Shown here in pieces: positions 13,365 to 28,592 of a stretch of 63,347 bases of DNA. A program made the translations under genes and the position numbers. Position 1 is the stretch's first letter. Each line of letters opens with the position of its first letter. Source of the DNA: Nymphaea colorata (Eukaryota; Streptophyta; Magnoliopsida; Nymphaeales; Nymphaeaceae); contig NW_022204757.1 of the NCBI RefSeq assembly GCF_008831285.2, positions 1 to 63,347 on the forward strand, written 5' to 3'. The notes under the pieces were generated by a model. It did no database searches, was not told the origin of the DNA, and saw nothing but the letters and a program-made list of their open reading frames with translations.

Positions 13365-14597
13365 ATGAACAAATAGTTAAGAGGGCATCTATTGAACTTT
13401 TTTAGAGAACTTATCCAAAGCGAAAAATCACTGCAGTGCATTCGAAAATAACTGTCCATCCTGAAAAAATACCATCCGATTTGCATCTTTAAACGGATTG
13501 CAGGAGCGAGTGATGTCATCACGATCAAAACTATGTCTGACTATGTAAAAGGAAAAGTCTCATGCAATTAGAGATAGCTTTATGAAATTTTCGAGAAGTT
13601 CGATCATAAAAGAAATGGTTTTATCGACAAGGAGGACTTCTGTAGATAGCTTCATCCTAATAAAAAGCTTCCTAAAATTAGTGGGAAAATCATCATATCT
13701 TACGAGATCTAATCGAAATTCCTCTATTACTTGAATACGATGATCAAAAGCTGCAGAGTCCTTGATGTATGGCGAAAAGATCTTTCGATTATCTAACCTT
13801 ATAAGTATTTTGAAGCCTTAGACATTAGTCTTGACGGAAAAATTGGACCATTAGAGCTCTCTAGATTCTTCTTAACGAATTCTGAGTCATTAGATGTACA
13901 TTCTTCAAGATTTTTGCATCAGATTCTTTTGAGAAGACATTACCACAGTGTAAATTTGGAAGTGTTTTGCTAAAACATAAATCCGAGATAATTTGGCGGA
14001 TATGCGAAATACCAAAGATAGATGAGGAGGCAAGCGGAATACGATCTTGCATAGAAATTAAGGCAAGAGAGTGAAGCAGTTGAGGCATAAAAAAACTACT
14101 ACAAGTAAAAAAACAACGAAAAGATCGTATAATTGGTCCATAAATAAGCATCTCTATTGCGATAGCAGTAGTTATAGAATAGAATCAAAGAAGAAATCAA
14201 CGTTTATCAAGATCTCAAATTCATAACTCGTAAAAAGTATCATCCATAGCTAACCCACTAATAATTTGTCAGGCTTTAACAATAAAACATCGATCGTGCC
14301 AATCTCGAGAAAAAAATGCTGATTTAGGAAGCCATGAAAAAGTAATTAGAATACCAAAAGCGACTGTTGCATGTGGATGTGGTGAGGTAGGTTGAAGCAT
14401 TCTAGCGGGCAAAGTTGTAGAGGATCCCTTTCATGACGGCTAAAAATAGAATCTAATCCATTTCCCAGAATCACGAAAGGAGTGAACTAGAAGAACGGAT
14501 AAAGAAGCATATGGTCGATAGGTTGAACAAATAAAATAAAACGCCAATGGCTCGAAGTGCCTAAAGGAGGGCAAATTTATTTGGCATAAGATCGTGA
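13365..14597 (+). CDS. EF-hand protein with long C-terminal coiled coil
   Basis: 410 residues, one uninterrupted exon. First EF-hand loop DHKRNGFIDKED (residues about 98-109) after helix LYEIFEKF; second loop DISLDGKIGPLE. From about residue 225 the protein is a charged coiled coil (YQREMRRQAEYDLAEKLRQ and onward) with many TAA/TAG codons that read naturally as Glu in heptads. Likely a calcium-responsive axonemal or cytoskeletal protein (inference). The exact family is not recognised. Confidence 0.75.
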
Positions 14598-15055
14598 CTA
14601 AATTGATTGAAATACTCATGCTGATTGATATAGACTCATGGCTTTCAACTCATTTGTTATTGTAGCTTTCCGCCAATCGATATTATCGGCTACTAGTAAA
14701 CTCTTATGCTGGAGATGTTTTTAATTATATTTTTATATCATTTCTCCAACCTTAAATAATTTTCGAATGATCATTTTTGTTAGCCTTTGATTTCTACGCA
14801 AAAAAATGGCTAAAAATCAATAAAAGTTATTCGTTTTGTTTTATAATTAAGCTCTTAATAATAATATTTAAATGTTAATTTAAAAGCAATAGTAGAAAGA
14901 AAGAATAAAGGAATTAAAATATCAATTTTTTAAATTGTTCCATTCTCTAAACCACACCTGCCAAAACAACTCCCTCATGGTCACTTATGCCCTCGAAACA
15001 ATACTCATACCACTTTATCTTCCCTTAAATTTTAAGTTTTAAAACCCGTTCGAAA
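14598..15055. other. Intergenic, AT-rich
   Basis: 458 nt between two plus-strand genes, rich in A/T with poly-T and TAATAATA tracts. It should contain the promoter of the large membrane protein. No ORF or RNA structure that I can support. Confidence 0.45.
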
Positions 15056-18000
15056 ATGGAATATTTACAAGTACATAATCCTAACATAGAATTGTCGTAC
15101 CTCCTGCCCTCTTACTACATAACAAATTTTCCAGAATATGCATTTTCATTGTTACTCTTTTTCAATTTATTTCTCCTTTTGCTTATCTCTATCGCAGCGT
15201 CCTTTTTCCTCTCACGCGAGATGAACAAAACCTCTCTTCAGATCATAAAAATAATGTCAAATGTCATTTACTTCCTTGTCTTCGCCGCCGTCGATGTTTG
15301 CTCGCTATACTTCAGTGACCTTGCCTCAACCACCCCCATAGTAAAGTCTATTATGCTACCTATATTCCTTATACTCTTCACAGTGGCCATGGCCTTTGTC
15401 GGTTTCTACTTTATTTTTAGCTTCAATCCTCTCAGAAAGCGGAATAAATTTTGGAAGCTGGATAATAAGATCGAGATCAACAGGTATATATATATAATCT
15501 TGAAAAGTTTTTATATCTCTCTGTGGGGTTTAAGTTAGGCAATGCTCCTCCTTAGTCTTCTTTTTTGGTACACACAAACTCAGATATAAAACAATCATGG
15601 CTGCCTTTTGCCATCATCGAAAATCGTTTAGATTAATTTTTTAAATTATATAGCCGCTACTGATCTTTCAATTTTAGTCTGGTTTATAACTTAGAATCCG
15701 TCACTGTCGCTATTATTTTGGATATTTTCCATAACCTTCTTTATTGTTCACGGTCTAATCCAAATTATCACGCTTAATTCACAACCATTTTTCTTACCTA
15801 AATGCCAAGACCCACCATAAGCCCATTATAACTTTTACTTTTAAGCCCTCTAGCACTTTAAGTCAAAAAATTAGCTGGTTGGCAACGCAAGGAAATACTA
15901 TTCACTCTTACATCAAAGGCATTGTGACCAAAAATGTGAAGTTATGAAAAACCAAGCAGATTTAACCTTATAAGTTGGGATGAATGCTGTCAATCACCTG
16001 ATCTAATCGAAGAAAGATAGATCCATGCGTGATCAATTATTGCATTTACTCTGGAATAAATAATCAGGCAAAAAATACAAATGTTCTCATCTATACGATA
16101 AATAGCTGACGATCCAATAGTAATATATCATCTTTTGCCTTTAGGTGTAAGAGGATATTGTCTAATAAACTGAAACTCAAAAAAATAAAGATAGAACAAT
16201 CTAATTCCTAAACAATATGAGTAAACTGGCAACTAATTATCAACAATTTTATTCAGAATTATCCAAAATGCATCCCTGCATCGATAGTGTTGTCTACAAC
16301 GGAGAAACTGTCATCAAACATAAGATTTTAATCGAAAGATAATATAGATAACTCATCAAGCAAAAGCTACTCACACATCAAATAAATTCCATCTATAATT
16401 AGGTATATACAGTCTTACTTAAAAGGACCTCCAAAGATAAAAATGTTAAATAAATTTTGAACAATACAAACAATCTTTTCATTGAAAACATATCATAATA
16501 CTCTTTTCCGACTTTCATCGTTCAATAGGCCAACTTACTGATCAATGATTGTAACTGTGAAGGTTCAAAGTTGCTAAAATTTACAAAAAGATAGCTTCGA
16601 TACAAGAAAATGATTGACTTTTTCATGCCGAGCCCAGACAATCTTTACTAGAAAATGCTAATAAAGGATGAAAACAAGTTGAAATAAGCTTACTCCTTTA
16701 TCAAGACTTCTCTATAGGATTATTATTAGTTTGGAAAAATCCAATTCTCAGAAAAAACTATGCTTGGCAGTCGCTGTATCTTGATTCAAATAATAAGAAT
16801 GCCTTTTCACATCCTTTAGAATCAAGTATTAGTAAATCATGATTTTGAGCTGGTTTTGATGACTAAGAAAAAGGTGAGAGTGAATTATGGAAGGTTTTCA
16901 AGCCGTCCTCTTCAGTTAGACTGGTAAGAGTTATTTGATCAATATGTCTCACCAAACAAATAGATTATTCTATCAAGATAGACTGTAAAGATCCAAACAA
17001 GCCACTCTAATATGACTATTATGATATGTAGACAGCAAGGCTTTTCCTAAAGCCATCATATAATCTTTTTAAAGCTGATTGTATGCACAAACAAAAAGTA
17101 AAGATCAAAGAAGACAAATAATATATCATCGATTATCAAAGCATCAAGGATTCTGTCCGAGCAATCAAAATATTGCTTCAATTATGGAAGCAACGACGAA
17201 ATCGCTTTAACGTTGATTGGACGATTACTGAATTAGGAAAAGAGTGAAAAAAGAAGAATAAGAAGAAATACCAAATACTTGTCAACTACCATTGAGAATC
17301 GCTTTAGGACGAAGATTGATCTGGGATAGAACATTCGCACTTATAGGCTTCACAACGGAGACCTCTATAACGTCGACCTAGAAGATAAATAGGCATATGC
17401 AGATGGGGTTTAGGGATTACCAGAGCCTTCTAAATTCAGAAAAAATACAAAAAGAGGCGGCAATCTCACCCAAACACTTCTTTTCATCTTTCTAGCAGCC
17501 CTTATCGTGCTTTCAGCATGGATGTGGCTTACAATTATCGATTCTTAAGACTTTGTCGTCGAGCATGAATAATCATTACAAAATATAAGAATATTCTATA
17601 CAAACTTCTCGAGAGTTGTCACGCTTCTTCGTGATTGGGCAATTGGTCTTTCCGATCTCTATCCAAGCATTAATTTTTTATAAGAAATAACGATGTCAAA
17701 AAACTCGATTGAGTAATATATGAATGGGTCAAGACTGTTTGATTCTAAATGTTATGTAATGTAGTTCCAAAACATTTACATTTAAGGAAGTTTGAATGAG
17801 CTTGTGAGGGTGATTCTTGCCCATATCGATGAGATAACATTCTAAGAAGACGAGCCTATTATCGAATATATCCATACAGCGTGTATCTTAGTCCTCAATC
17901 CAATTATACAAGGATATACCGCTAACCTAAGCAGCGTTATTTCTTAAGCTATTTCTGCCATACAAAGGAACATGAATATCTTCCTATATTCGCTAGGATG

Positions 18001-19051
18001 CTTGTATATTTGCCTCCATATCACCTTTATTCTCTATGTGAAGGAACTTTTAAGGGTAAACGTTCATGTAATATCTTCAATAATGCGGAGAAGCTCACAT
18101 TTTCTCATGAATGACATAGCAAATGCAGAGATAATAAAGCATAAAATCGAATTAATGTGCAAAGGTCTCATAATTGATATATAATTCTAAGATAATAATG
18201 AACACAAAGTCAAAATAGTCTCTCCAAAAAAGGCAAAATTGAGTATGGCTGTGATCCTGATTATATCTTTGGGATTAGGGTTAGCCTTGATTAGCTTTTT
18301 CTGTATGCAAATTTGGTTATGCAATCATTTCGATGCAGGCGTCAAGACACTCACATAAATGAATATCCAAGCAGAATACTTGACTTAGGTTTATTCACAT
18401 TTTTGCTAATTGGCCAACCACGTTGATCACTTACAACAGATAGATTTTGCAAGTCTATAGTAAATAAAAGAGCATCTTTATTATATCGAGAAAAACGTAT
18501 AAGACTTGAGCTTTTCAGATGAACTTAACCAAATCATATCAACTCTTTATCTAAACAACTCTTGCTCTTTCCTCAATTAACGGTATGGCCTTGCTCAGAG
18601 AGATTGTAAAAACCTTGCACCAGGATTTACGATTGTAAACCCGTTTTAAATCGGTCTTTCTCCATTCTACAATCGATAGATTTACTACATGACTCAAAAT
18701 GCAACTGAAACTTTTTCTTTCACTGGCATATTCTCTCAATATTTTGTTAAAGTATACACGGATATTGGGTAGATGTTAAAGGCATAGACGATTAGCTTCA
18801 CTCAAAGCCTATTCAATACTTCTATCGGCATCATTATCGGAATCAATATTATTACTGTCTTAACAGCAATCCTCTTTTTCGCAATCTATAAATATTTTGT
18901 AAACGAATTAATCAAGATTGTCAATATTGTTGACTTCTTTAGAGGGACTGATTTGGGAGAGGAGATCAAATATCCCTAATAAATGTTCGCAGACGAATCA
19001 GAGCCGTAATAACGACGCACTTCAATATAATTTTCCAACTAGAATGAATGA
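15056..19051 (+). CDS. Large multi-pass membrane protein, ciliate type
   Basis: Open for 1331 codons with no TGA. The N-terminus has about six hydrophobic helices within residues 30-245 (for example FSLLLFFNLFLLLLISIAA and MLPIFLILFTVAMAFVGFYF). A soluble region of about 550 residues follows, then four spaced helices near residues 815-835, 970-995, 1060-1085 and 1250-1275. This resembles the large membrane proteins common in ciliates, some with a PAS-like central domain; I cannot confirm PAS here. Between about 16950 and 17250 another frame looks more protein-like (IKIDCKDPNKPLEYDYYDM), so a base loss and a second event probably lie there. No substrate can be named. Confidence 0.7.
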
Positions 19052-19096
19052 TTTATGTGTAGATTATATAAGAAATTGTGATAGAAATGAACAATC

Positions 19097-20494
19097 TCAT
19101 AACTTTTAGAGTCTTTGGTATTGCGGACGGCTTCTGATTAGTCTATTGTTTTATTGCTGCACGTCCAATCGTAATATGTGATTGTTGCTTCCAGTGTCAG
19201 AATTATATGCATATGTGATCTCAGGGACATATGATATTCTCTAGCCACTCATCTCAAGTATCGGTATGCACATGGCTACGTCATTTGCTGCTTCCAAGTA
19301 GTCTCCAAGACTGTTTTTAAGATCCTAATCTTTAATCTTCAGAAAGAGAGAAGTGTAGAATGCTCTTAAATGACTAGTGAAGAACATCTCGCGACGATAA
19401 GCATTGGTTGCAATCGTATTGGCTGGGAACTCTCTTGAATATCCGACGCTTTTTGTCACGGAATCAATGAAGTTTGAGTAGACGAACCAAGATTTATCTC
19501 TTTGGAAAATTGCGTTGAAAAGCTTGAAGACATGTCTTCCAACAAGCATGTCATCTCCGTCGATGATGATCATGATATCTTCAGGCTTGCAGTGCGTCGC
19601 TGCAGCTGTTCGAATATTCCTCATCGCTCTCATTTGTTCCTAATTCCTTATGAAGAGAAACTGTTAGGTGCTCAATTTCATTTTGGTGATTAGCTCTTCG
19701 ATGAGGAAGGCTGTTGGATCTAAAGAGTGATCATCGATGATTACCACTTTGTAGTTTTTGTATTATTGCCTGGCTATGGACTCTAAGTTATATCTATAAC
19801 GTTGATTTTGGGCGTTGTTATAGGTGGGAACAATGATGCACATCGGCAGCTCATCATAAGTGCTAATCTTGTATTTCTTTTCATAATATTATCTTTAAAA
19901 ATCGTATAATTATGCTTCGTATTCATTTTTGATCGTATTTATTTCGAGAAGTTTTGTTCCCAATTTCAATTTTTATCCAGTGATGCCAGCAACAATTTAG
20001 AAGTTCAGATTATTGTTGTGCTAGAAGATCACCCAAGCTGGATCAAATTTGCGAGTATTTTCATTTTTTATGGTCATCATCGATTCCTGCTTTGAGTGGC
20101 CTTTGAGCTAATTATACTAAAGCTGGGTTCCCTGATCTGAGTTGAGATTGAACCAGCGGGGAATCTCATCGTTTGATTTTAAGATGATCGGAAGATCATC
20201 GTTGTTTGTGTTGCTGTATTCTTGGAGTTTTCGTTATTGTTTTTATAGTTTCTTCGGTTTTAAAAAATCAAACGAACCAAAAACAATACGATCAGACTGC
20301 AGCAAGGTTATTAGGGCTAAGATTAGCAAAATTAATATGATTTTTACCTTTTTGGAGCATCTTACTTTGGCATCCGAATCCTCTCCTATTTATTTCCTGC
20401 TAAAATCGACGGATGAATAGCTACTTTGGCCATCGGTGTGTTAGATGATGCAATCAGATGGTTTTTTGATGATTTATATGGACTAATTGTCCAT
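19097..20494 (-). CDS. GT-A fold glycosyltransferase (GT2-like), type II membrane protein
   Basis: 465 residues, one exon. A cytosolic N-terminus of about 50 residues precedes a signal anchor (KIILILLILALITLLQ); the lumenal part starts the catalytic domain at CIIVPTYNNAQNQRY with ESIARQEYKNYKVVIIDDHS, the metal-binding IIIDGDDML and a Tyr/Trp-rich end. This is the pattern of GT2 transferases that use a nucleotide sugar in Golgi or ER. Donor and acceptor are unknown. Convergent with the preceding membrane protein (45 nt between stops). Confidence 0.82.
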
Positions 20495-20836
20495 TTTTTC
20501 TTTGGCTAATTAAAATTGATATAATAAATATATTTAATCATCTCGTAGATTAGGAACAATAGTTGGTAGCTTACAAAACTCTTACTTTGCAAATTAAAAA
20601 TAAAAACTTACAGTCTTTTCACTGGAGAGTTTTTGAATACAATCAATTTGCCAAAGATTTAATGTGAAAGCATATATAATGTTTGGTGGTTCAAGTATTC
20701 TTAGATATTATCATAAAGGAGTTATAAATAAAAAATAATGGTAAACAAAAATCCTATGCTTATCTTCTAAGATTATAAGCAGTTGCTAATATTAAGTTAC
20801 TCTTATGATATTTTTGCTATGATTAATAAACATAAA
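20495..20836. other. Intergenic, AT-rich
   Basis: 342 nt between the glycosyltransferase start and the helicase stop (both minus strand). Very AT-rich; presumably promoter and 3' end. Nothing else seen. Confidence 0.45.
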
Positions 20837-23088
<2,252 letters not shown>

Positions 23089-23181
23089 TTATAAGAGTTA
23101 CTTATTATCTTTATATAATAGCAATTCTATTCCGGTCTGCTTTCCACCATGAATAAGGATTAATTATAGATGTCTGAATGA

Positions 23182-25388
23182 TCAAATGTCGCCTTCCAAT
23201 ATGTAGTTGATCTATAGATAATCGTCCTTTCCGCGGTTCTTTTGCCTCAGAAGATGGTTACGAAGCTACCATGACATGATTTCCTTCTTTTGCTCCATGT
23301 CCTTGATCTCTTGGACCATTCTCGTGATGGCTGCTCGCATATTCTTAATATCTTTGTTATCGTCTGCGGAAGTAGCAAGCGTCAGCTTCTCCTTGAGCTC
23401 GTTCAGCTTAAATTCTACCTTCTAGAGAGCAGAGGCCTGCTCTCGGATGGCGTTGCTTAGACTCGATGCCCTTGCACCCATATCAAGGTATTATTGGTTC
23501 TTCTGGCTGTAGGTTAAGCTCGTGCTCTAGAAGGAAGCTCTTAAGCGGTTCTCGCCTTTCCTTATCTTCTCCAAATCCTACTCGATTTTCCTGTAGATTG
23601 TCGATGTGTTGGGCTTCACATATCTGACGAGGTCGGTCAGTTTCTGCATCACATAAATTTTACAGCTGTGCTGAGCCTTGCGACTTCCACGTTGGAATAG
23701 CTGTGCTTCTTGCGTGCCTCCTTAGCACCGTTAGAAATCTCGTTCAGTTTCTTTTCCAGCCTGAGACACTCGGCCTTCCACTCATTTTCATCAACTTTCC
23801 CAACAATCATCATGCGATTTTCCTCCTCTTACAGTTCTTCAATCTTGTCGATAAATGCATCATTGGCATTCTTGTCTCTTCGGTTATTCTTGTTAAAGAG
23901 AATCGATTGTTCGAACTGTGATTATTCTACGTATAAAACTTTCTACCTTAGAGCGATTCTTCCTAAGGCTATCTCTCCTCTTCATCGACTTCCTTTTCCA
24001 TCTTGTCCTCTTCGAAGTCGTCTCGGTTGTTGATGGCTTCGTCTCGGCCCTCAGCGGGTGGCTTGAACTGGAAGTTCAGTCGGATGAGTTCTCTCGTGAG
24101 AAGTTAATTGAGGATATAGCAAACGACCTCTCCGTAACCCTTTCTTTGATTATCAAAAGAAATACGTCTCGGATGCTACTGGCCCCCATGTTGCCCTACA
24201 GCTTCACCCCGTAACCCGCAAGATCGGCAAGCAGCTTCTCGCAAGCAGAATCAGGAGACGACCAGTCGATCAAAGTCTTCGTGTAGATGGCGAGCTTGTC
24301 CTTCTTTTTCTCCGGCTTGGAGAGAGCCATTATCCAATATGCCAGCTCAAGGAAGTAAAAAAGTTGATAGTTTTCTTCCTTTTGCTGCTGGTCCTGAAGA
24401 GCAAAGTACAGCTTGTGGAATGGCTTTCTTTCAGCTGCTCTGCAGAAGTCTGACTCGTAGTTGAGGAGGTGAAGCTTGATGGAAATATCGTCCATAGCGA
24501 TGATGGGATCGAGGAGTGGCTTTCTCACCTCTTCCAGGCACTTGGTGGCATAGTTGTAGACTTGCTCAGATGACCATCTCTTAGTAGGATCAACCACGAT
24601 CATGTTGCGGATGGCTTCCTTGAGCTGAGGCGAAAAACGAGCATCGATAGGCCGGTAGTTACACTTTGTGATGTTGTCGAAAAGATCCATCAAAGACATC
24701 TTCTCCTCCTTGTTGCGGAAAGGAGACTTGAGCTCAGCCAGCTCGTAGCAAATGCATCCCAACGACCAAACATCAGCATTCTACGTATACCCTGAATCCT
24801 GGATGAGCTCTGGAGACATATAAAGCGGCGTGCCCACCTTCGAATAGGCCTCAAGGGTCTCAGAGCTGAAGCTTCGGCCGAGTCCAAGGTCGCCAATCTT
24901 GAGGGATCCGTCATTGGAGATGAAGATGTTGGCAGGCTTGAGATCACGGTGCATGATGCGTTTGTCGTGCATGTGCTGGAGCGCGCTGGCGATCTGTTTC
25001 ATGAAGTCCCAAATGGTGGGTTCGTCGAATTGCAAATCCTCGCTTTCCTTATCCTTGATGAGTTTCTTGAGGTCTCCGCGTTCGGCCCATTCGGTGACGA
25101 TGATGAGCTCGTTGTTGTGGATGAAGGAATCGATGAACTGGATGATGTGCGGGTGGCTGAGCTTCTTCATGATTTCCACCTCGCGGAGGCACTTGTCACG
25201 CTGCTTCTGATCGGCCATGTCGAAGATCTATTTCCCAACATGCGTACCTTGATCTTCTTCAGCGCGAAGGCAACCCCTTGCTCGTTCTACGCACGATAGA
25301 CTATCGAAAATTTGCCCTGACCGATCGGCTTTGAGATCGTATAGCCTTGCATCTTCTGACCCGTGAGGTCGTAGTTTTCCCTACTCAT
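23182..25388 (-). CDS. IFT57: NEK-family protein kinase fused in frame to IFT57 (intraflagellar transport)
   Basis: One ORF of 706 codons after removing introns at 25228-25247 (20), 24140-24165 (26), 23927-23946 (20) and 23644-23663 (20 nt); the spliced length is an exact multiple of three. Residues 1-about 290 are a NIMA-related kinase: PIGQGKFSIVYRA, ALKKIKIFDM, MHRDLKPANIFI, GDLGLGRSFSSET, GTPLYMSPELI, DVWSLGCICYELAELKSPF. With no stop it runs into IFT57: MDDISIKLHLLNYESDFC, HKLYFALQD, LIDWSSPDSACEKLLADL, GYGEVVCYILNELL, FQFKPPAE, then an acidic linker, WKAECLRLEKKL and the C-terminal coiled coil. IFT57 is an IFT-B subunit; the kinase may act on IFT or axonemal targets (inference). Confidence 0.9.
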
Positions 25389-25518
25389 TCAAATCACCCA
25401 ATAAACTAATTTAAATAGTTTCAATTTGCACAGCTTAGTTGAAACCACACACAAACGCCACGGAATCGGATTGGGTGGGGAAGAAGATACACAAATGTAT
25501 AAAAATCATGAAGAGGCG

Positions 25519-26955
25519 TCAGCTGTGCTCCAGGATCTTTCTCATCAGTTGAAATTCTTGACCGTTACGGGGAAGACACTTTTCGTATATTTTTTTGCAT
25601 TCATTGATAATGTAGTCTTTCTAGTTGATCTGTTGGAAGAGCTCTCTATTGACTTCTTTGATATGCTTCATTTGCTCTCTAACTTCTCCGATTTATTCCT
25701 GGTTGGTGCGTTCTCTCTCTAGACTTTTCTCGCAATCCCTCTGCAAGTTGTTTATCACCTCTTCTTCGTTGCGGATAAACTCCTCATTTTCCTTCTCTAT
25801 CATCTCAGTGAGGTCGCACTGGTTCAGTTTTTCCACCACCGAGTGCACGATGATTGATAGGTTTTCGAGGGTTTGGCTGGGCAGTTCATCTTGGTGAAGG
25901 AATTTCTCCAGCTTCTCAGCAGTGTCATCCATCCAGTATTGGATTTGAGTCATTTTTTTGAATGAAGATTAAAACATTGTTTGGTTTTTCTCTGTTTCCT
26001 TAAGGATCTTCTTGGAGCTTCGCAATAGGCCTTGGCAGCAATGCTTGATGAAAGCCGATTCGATGTATTTTGAAATTTCAAATGAGAATTCCTCATAGTT
26101 CTTTAGCGATTCACTCAAATGGTGGTTTTAATGCTGCTTAGATTAGAGCTAGCTTGATATCTTCTAAAGCTGTGCCTCCAGTTGGCTGCGAGCCAGTTTG
26201 ATGGAATTCAGCTCATGGCTCAACTGTTATGCTTAGTTATACTTTTATTGAATACAGTTTCTTTTTTCGTCGATTTCATCGGCTTTTTGCTTTATCTATT
26301 CATTCTTGAGCTAAATTTAGGTTTGTTTCTGCAAGATTTCAATCTTGAAAAAAGCAATCTGCTTCTAAAGTTAGAGCCTGTGTATGCTTGCCTTTGCCTC
26401 TCGCTATCTAATTTCCTTGATCTCCACTACCAACTGATTCTTTTCTTAGCGTAAGACCTCCTCAGAGGATTTCAGAGATTATAGGCTTTCAAAAAGAGTG
26501 CGGAGCTGCATTGAAATCTCGTCAAATTCTATTTTGCTGTTTTAAATTGTCTAACTAAATCTGATGTTTTAGGCAGTCAGCTCATTAATTCGCTGCTGGA
26601 ACGAGAATCTTTCCTCTCTCATCGTTGCATTCTCCTCTCTGAGGGCGCTTATGTCACCCACCAACTCATTATTTTTAATGATTTCCTCTTCGAGTCCCAA
26701 TTCCAGCTCGACCATCTTGCTCTCCATGGCATTCATTTGGTGTGTGACTTCTCTTAGCTGGGTGGAGGTAAGGTAGAGCTAATTCTTGATTGCCTCCTCC
26801 ATGGGATTGGATGCCTAACCTTAACGGCAGGCGCCTGCACAGCCTGCACAGGCTGAGGTTCTCAGTTCCTTTTTAAGGGTTTCAATCTGGTTCTCCTTCT
26901 CGTATACCATCTTCACCAGCTTCTTGATATACGTCGCGGTATTGATGTTTGACAT
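25519..26955 (-). CDS. Coiled-coil protein of unknown function
   Basis: 478 residues, a single frame with no intron. Nearly all coiled coil: heptads begin in KKLVKMVYEKENQIETLKKEL, pass a Cys-rich linker (ACAGCAGACR) and run to about residue 330. The last 150 residues are helical too (MTQIQYWMDDTAEKLEKF). Many TAA/TAG codons fill heptad positions well as Glu. Could be a basal-body or vesicle-tether protein, but nothing decides this. Upstream neighbour of the NEK-IFT57 gene, same strand, about 130 nt away. Confidence 0.75.
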
Positions 26956-27084
26956 CGGCTTTTCGATTATTAATTATATAGAAGTTAAATACCTATCAGC
27001 CGAGCAATGTGCATAATTATAAGGAAACAAAAAAGAAAAGAGATATTGTTGATATGCCTATATAATAAAACTTATTTGAATGTA

Positions 27085-28536
27085 TCAGAGATGAAATGAG
27101 GCCTATGGAATGGCGAATGATTTTTTATTAAATGATCTATTGGATTTATTTTTTGATGAATTGCTTCGTTTCTTGCTTTTTTCATGAGATTACCTTGATT
27201 CCTTCGACCTTTCTTATAATCGGGCCTTTTTGGGTTCTATTTTTTCATATTCTTCAGTCTTCAACTTACGATGTGAGACCCTAGCCTTTATGCGAAACTA
27301 TCTATCAGCAAGCTACTCCTATTCTTCCTCTTCCTCAACGACCACATTTGATTTGATTTTTTTCATCTTCATATTTAGCTTCTGATGAACAAGCTAAGTC
27401 TTATATCCCAGCAGTATCTTTACACCGTCTAGAATGCAATGAAACTTCTCCTTCTATATGCGCTTGGTTAGACAGCGATGGTGAATGAAATGACCACAGG
27501 GTAACCTCCTTAAAAACGCTCTCTTCTTCTATGGACACATGATGCATTATGCCTAATCTAGTTTGATGTTGAATGTTTGCGCTGCTAAGATATTCGATCG
27601 AGTGTTTTTGCTGAAATAGCAAGGGATTGTTGCAGCTAAGAAATAAGCTATGCCTTGGTGCGGTTTGATCTTGATTATGATGAGTCCATTCTTTCGATCT
27701 AGCTTTCTCTTGGCTTTTCGATCTGGCTGCTACTTCCAAGGTTCATTTGCCCCATTTTTGTGAATGAAACTATGATTGATGTGCTTTCCGAAGTTGTAGC
27801 AAGATTCACATAGAGTAACATCCTCACAAGAGACACACTTGTAAACAGATTCATCCACCTTTATCTACTTTAGCTGGCACTCATCGCAATAATAGTTGAA
27901 CTAAACTCCCAGCTTCTTCTTGGTGAGGTGATCCTTATGCTAAAACTCCTTTCTTTTGATCTCTGTGAAAACTTCTCTTTTTTTATCGTTGCACAGTGGA
28001 CATTTAACTTCCTCGTTGATCTGGGCCTGATGAACGGCCCACTGCTTGAAGCAATTCAAATGAAAAGAGTTCCTGCAGACAGCCTCACATGTAACCTTGG
28101 CGTCCATCTAGACTATTTCTGACAGGCAAATGGCGCAATTCTATTCCTCTCCATCCTCATTTTCCTCTTATTCGATCACATGATTCCCCCTGCGCAACTA
28201 TTTGAAGTTATTTTCGTGGATGCGGCGATTGGCAATCATGTATCGCAGTTATTCATAGGTATACTTATGCTTGAAAAGGAGGTGGTGGGTATCCGGAAGA
28301 TGGAAAATCTCCAAAAGGACGAAGAGAGTGTGCATGCAGTGCCTCTAGCTGTCATTGCAGGAGCATTTTAGGTAGGTTCCAATGGATATCTTAAACTTGC
28401 TTGCATTGATATTCTCAAGGATGAAACTGGTCCGGCCTGTTATGCCCACCAAGTAAAATTTCTCCATGTTTTTTATCAGCTCCTGACTTATCAAACGCTC
28501 CATGTGGATGAGCCTGCTAAGGTTTCCCTTTAACAT
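27085..28536 (-). CDS. SWIM-RING-ZZ-RING protein, ZSWIM2-like E3 ubiquitin ligase
   Basis: 483 residues, one exon. SWIM zinc finger near residue 65 (LKCSCN...RHCMH); RING 1 CAICLSEIVEMDAKVTCEA...CPLC; ZZ finger YYCDECQLKE...CVSCED...CESCYNFGKHINHSF; RING 2 CIMCPEKKR...LPCGHFIHHRC...CILDG. This domain order is that of ZSWIM2 (MEX), an E3 ligase prominent in vertebrate testis. A basic/acidic tail of about 110 residues is low complexity. The start ATG is the first in frame; only 56 nt separate it from the divergent gene at 28593. Confidence 0.85.
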
Positions 28537-28592
28537 ATACAAAAAGTAAATACAATAAAATATACTTTGAAAAATGGACTTTTATACAGTTG

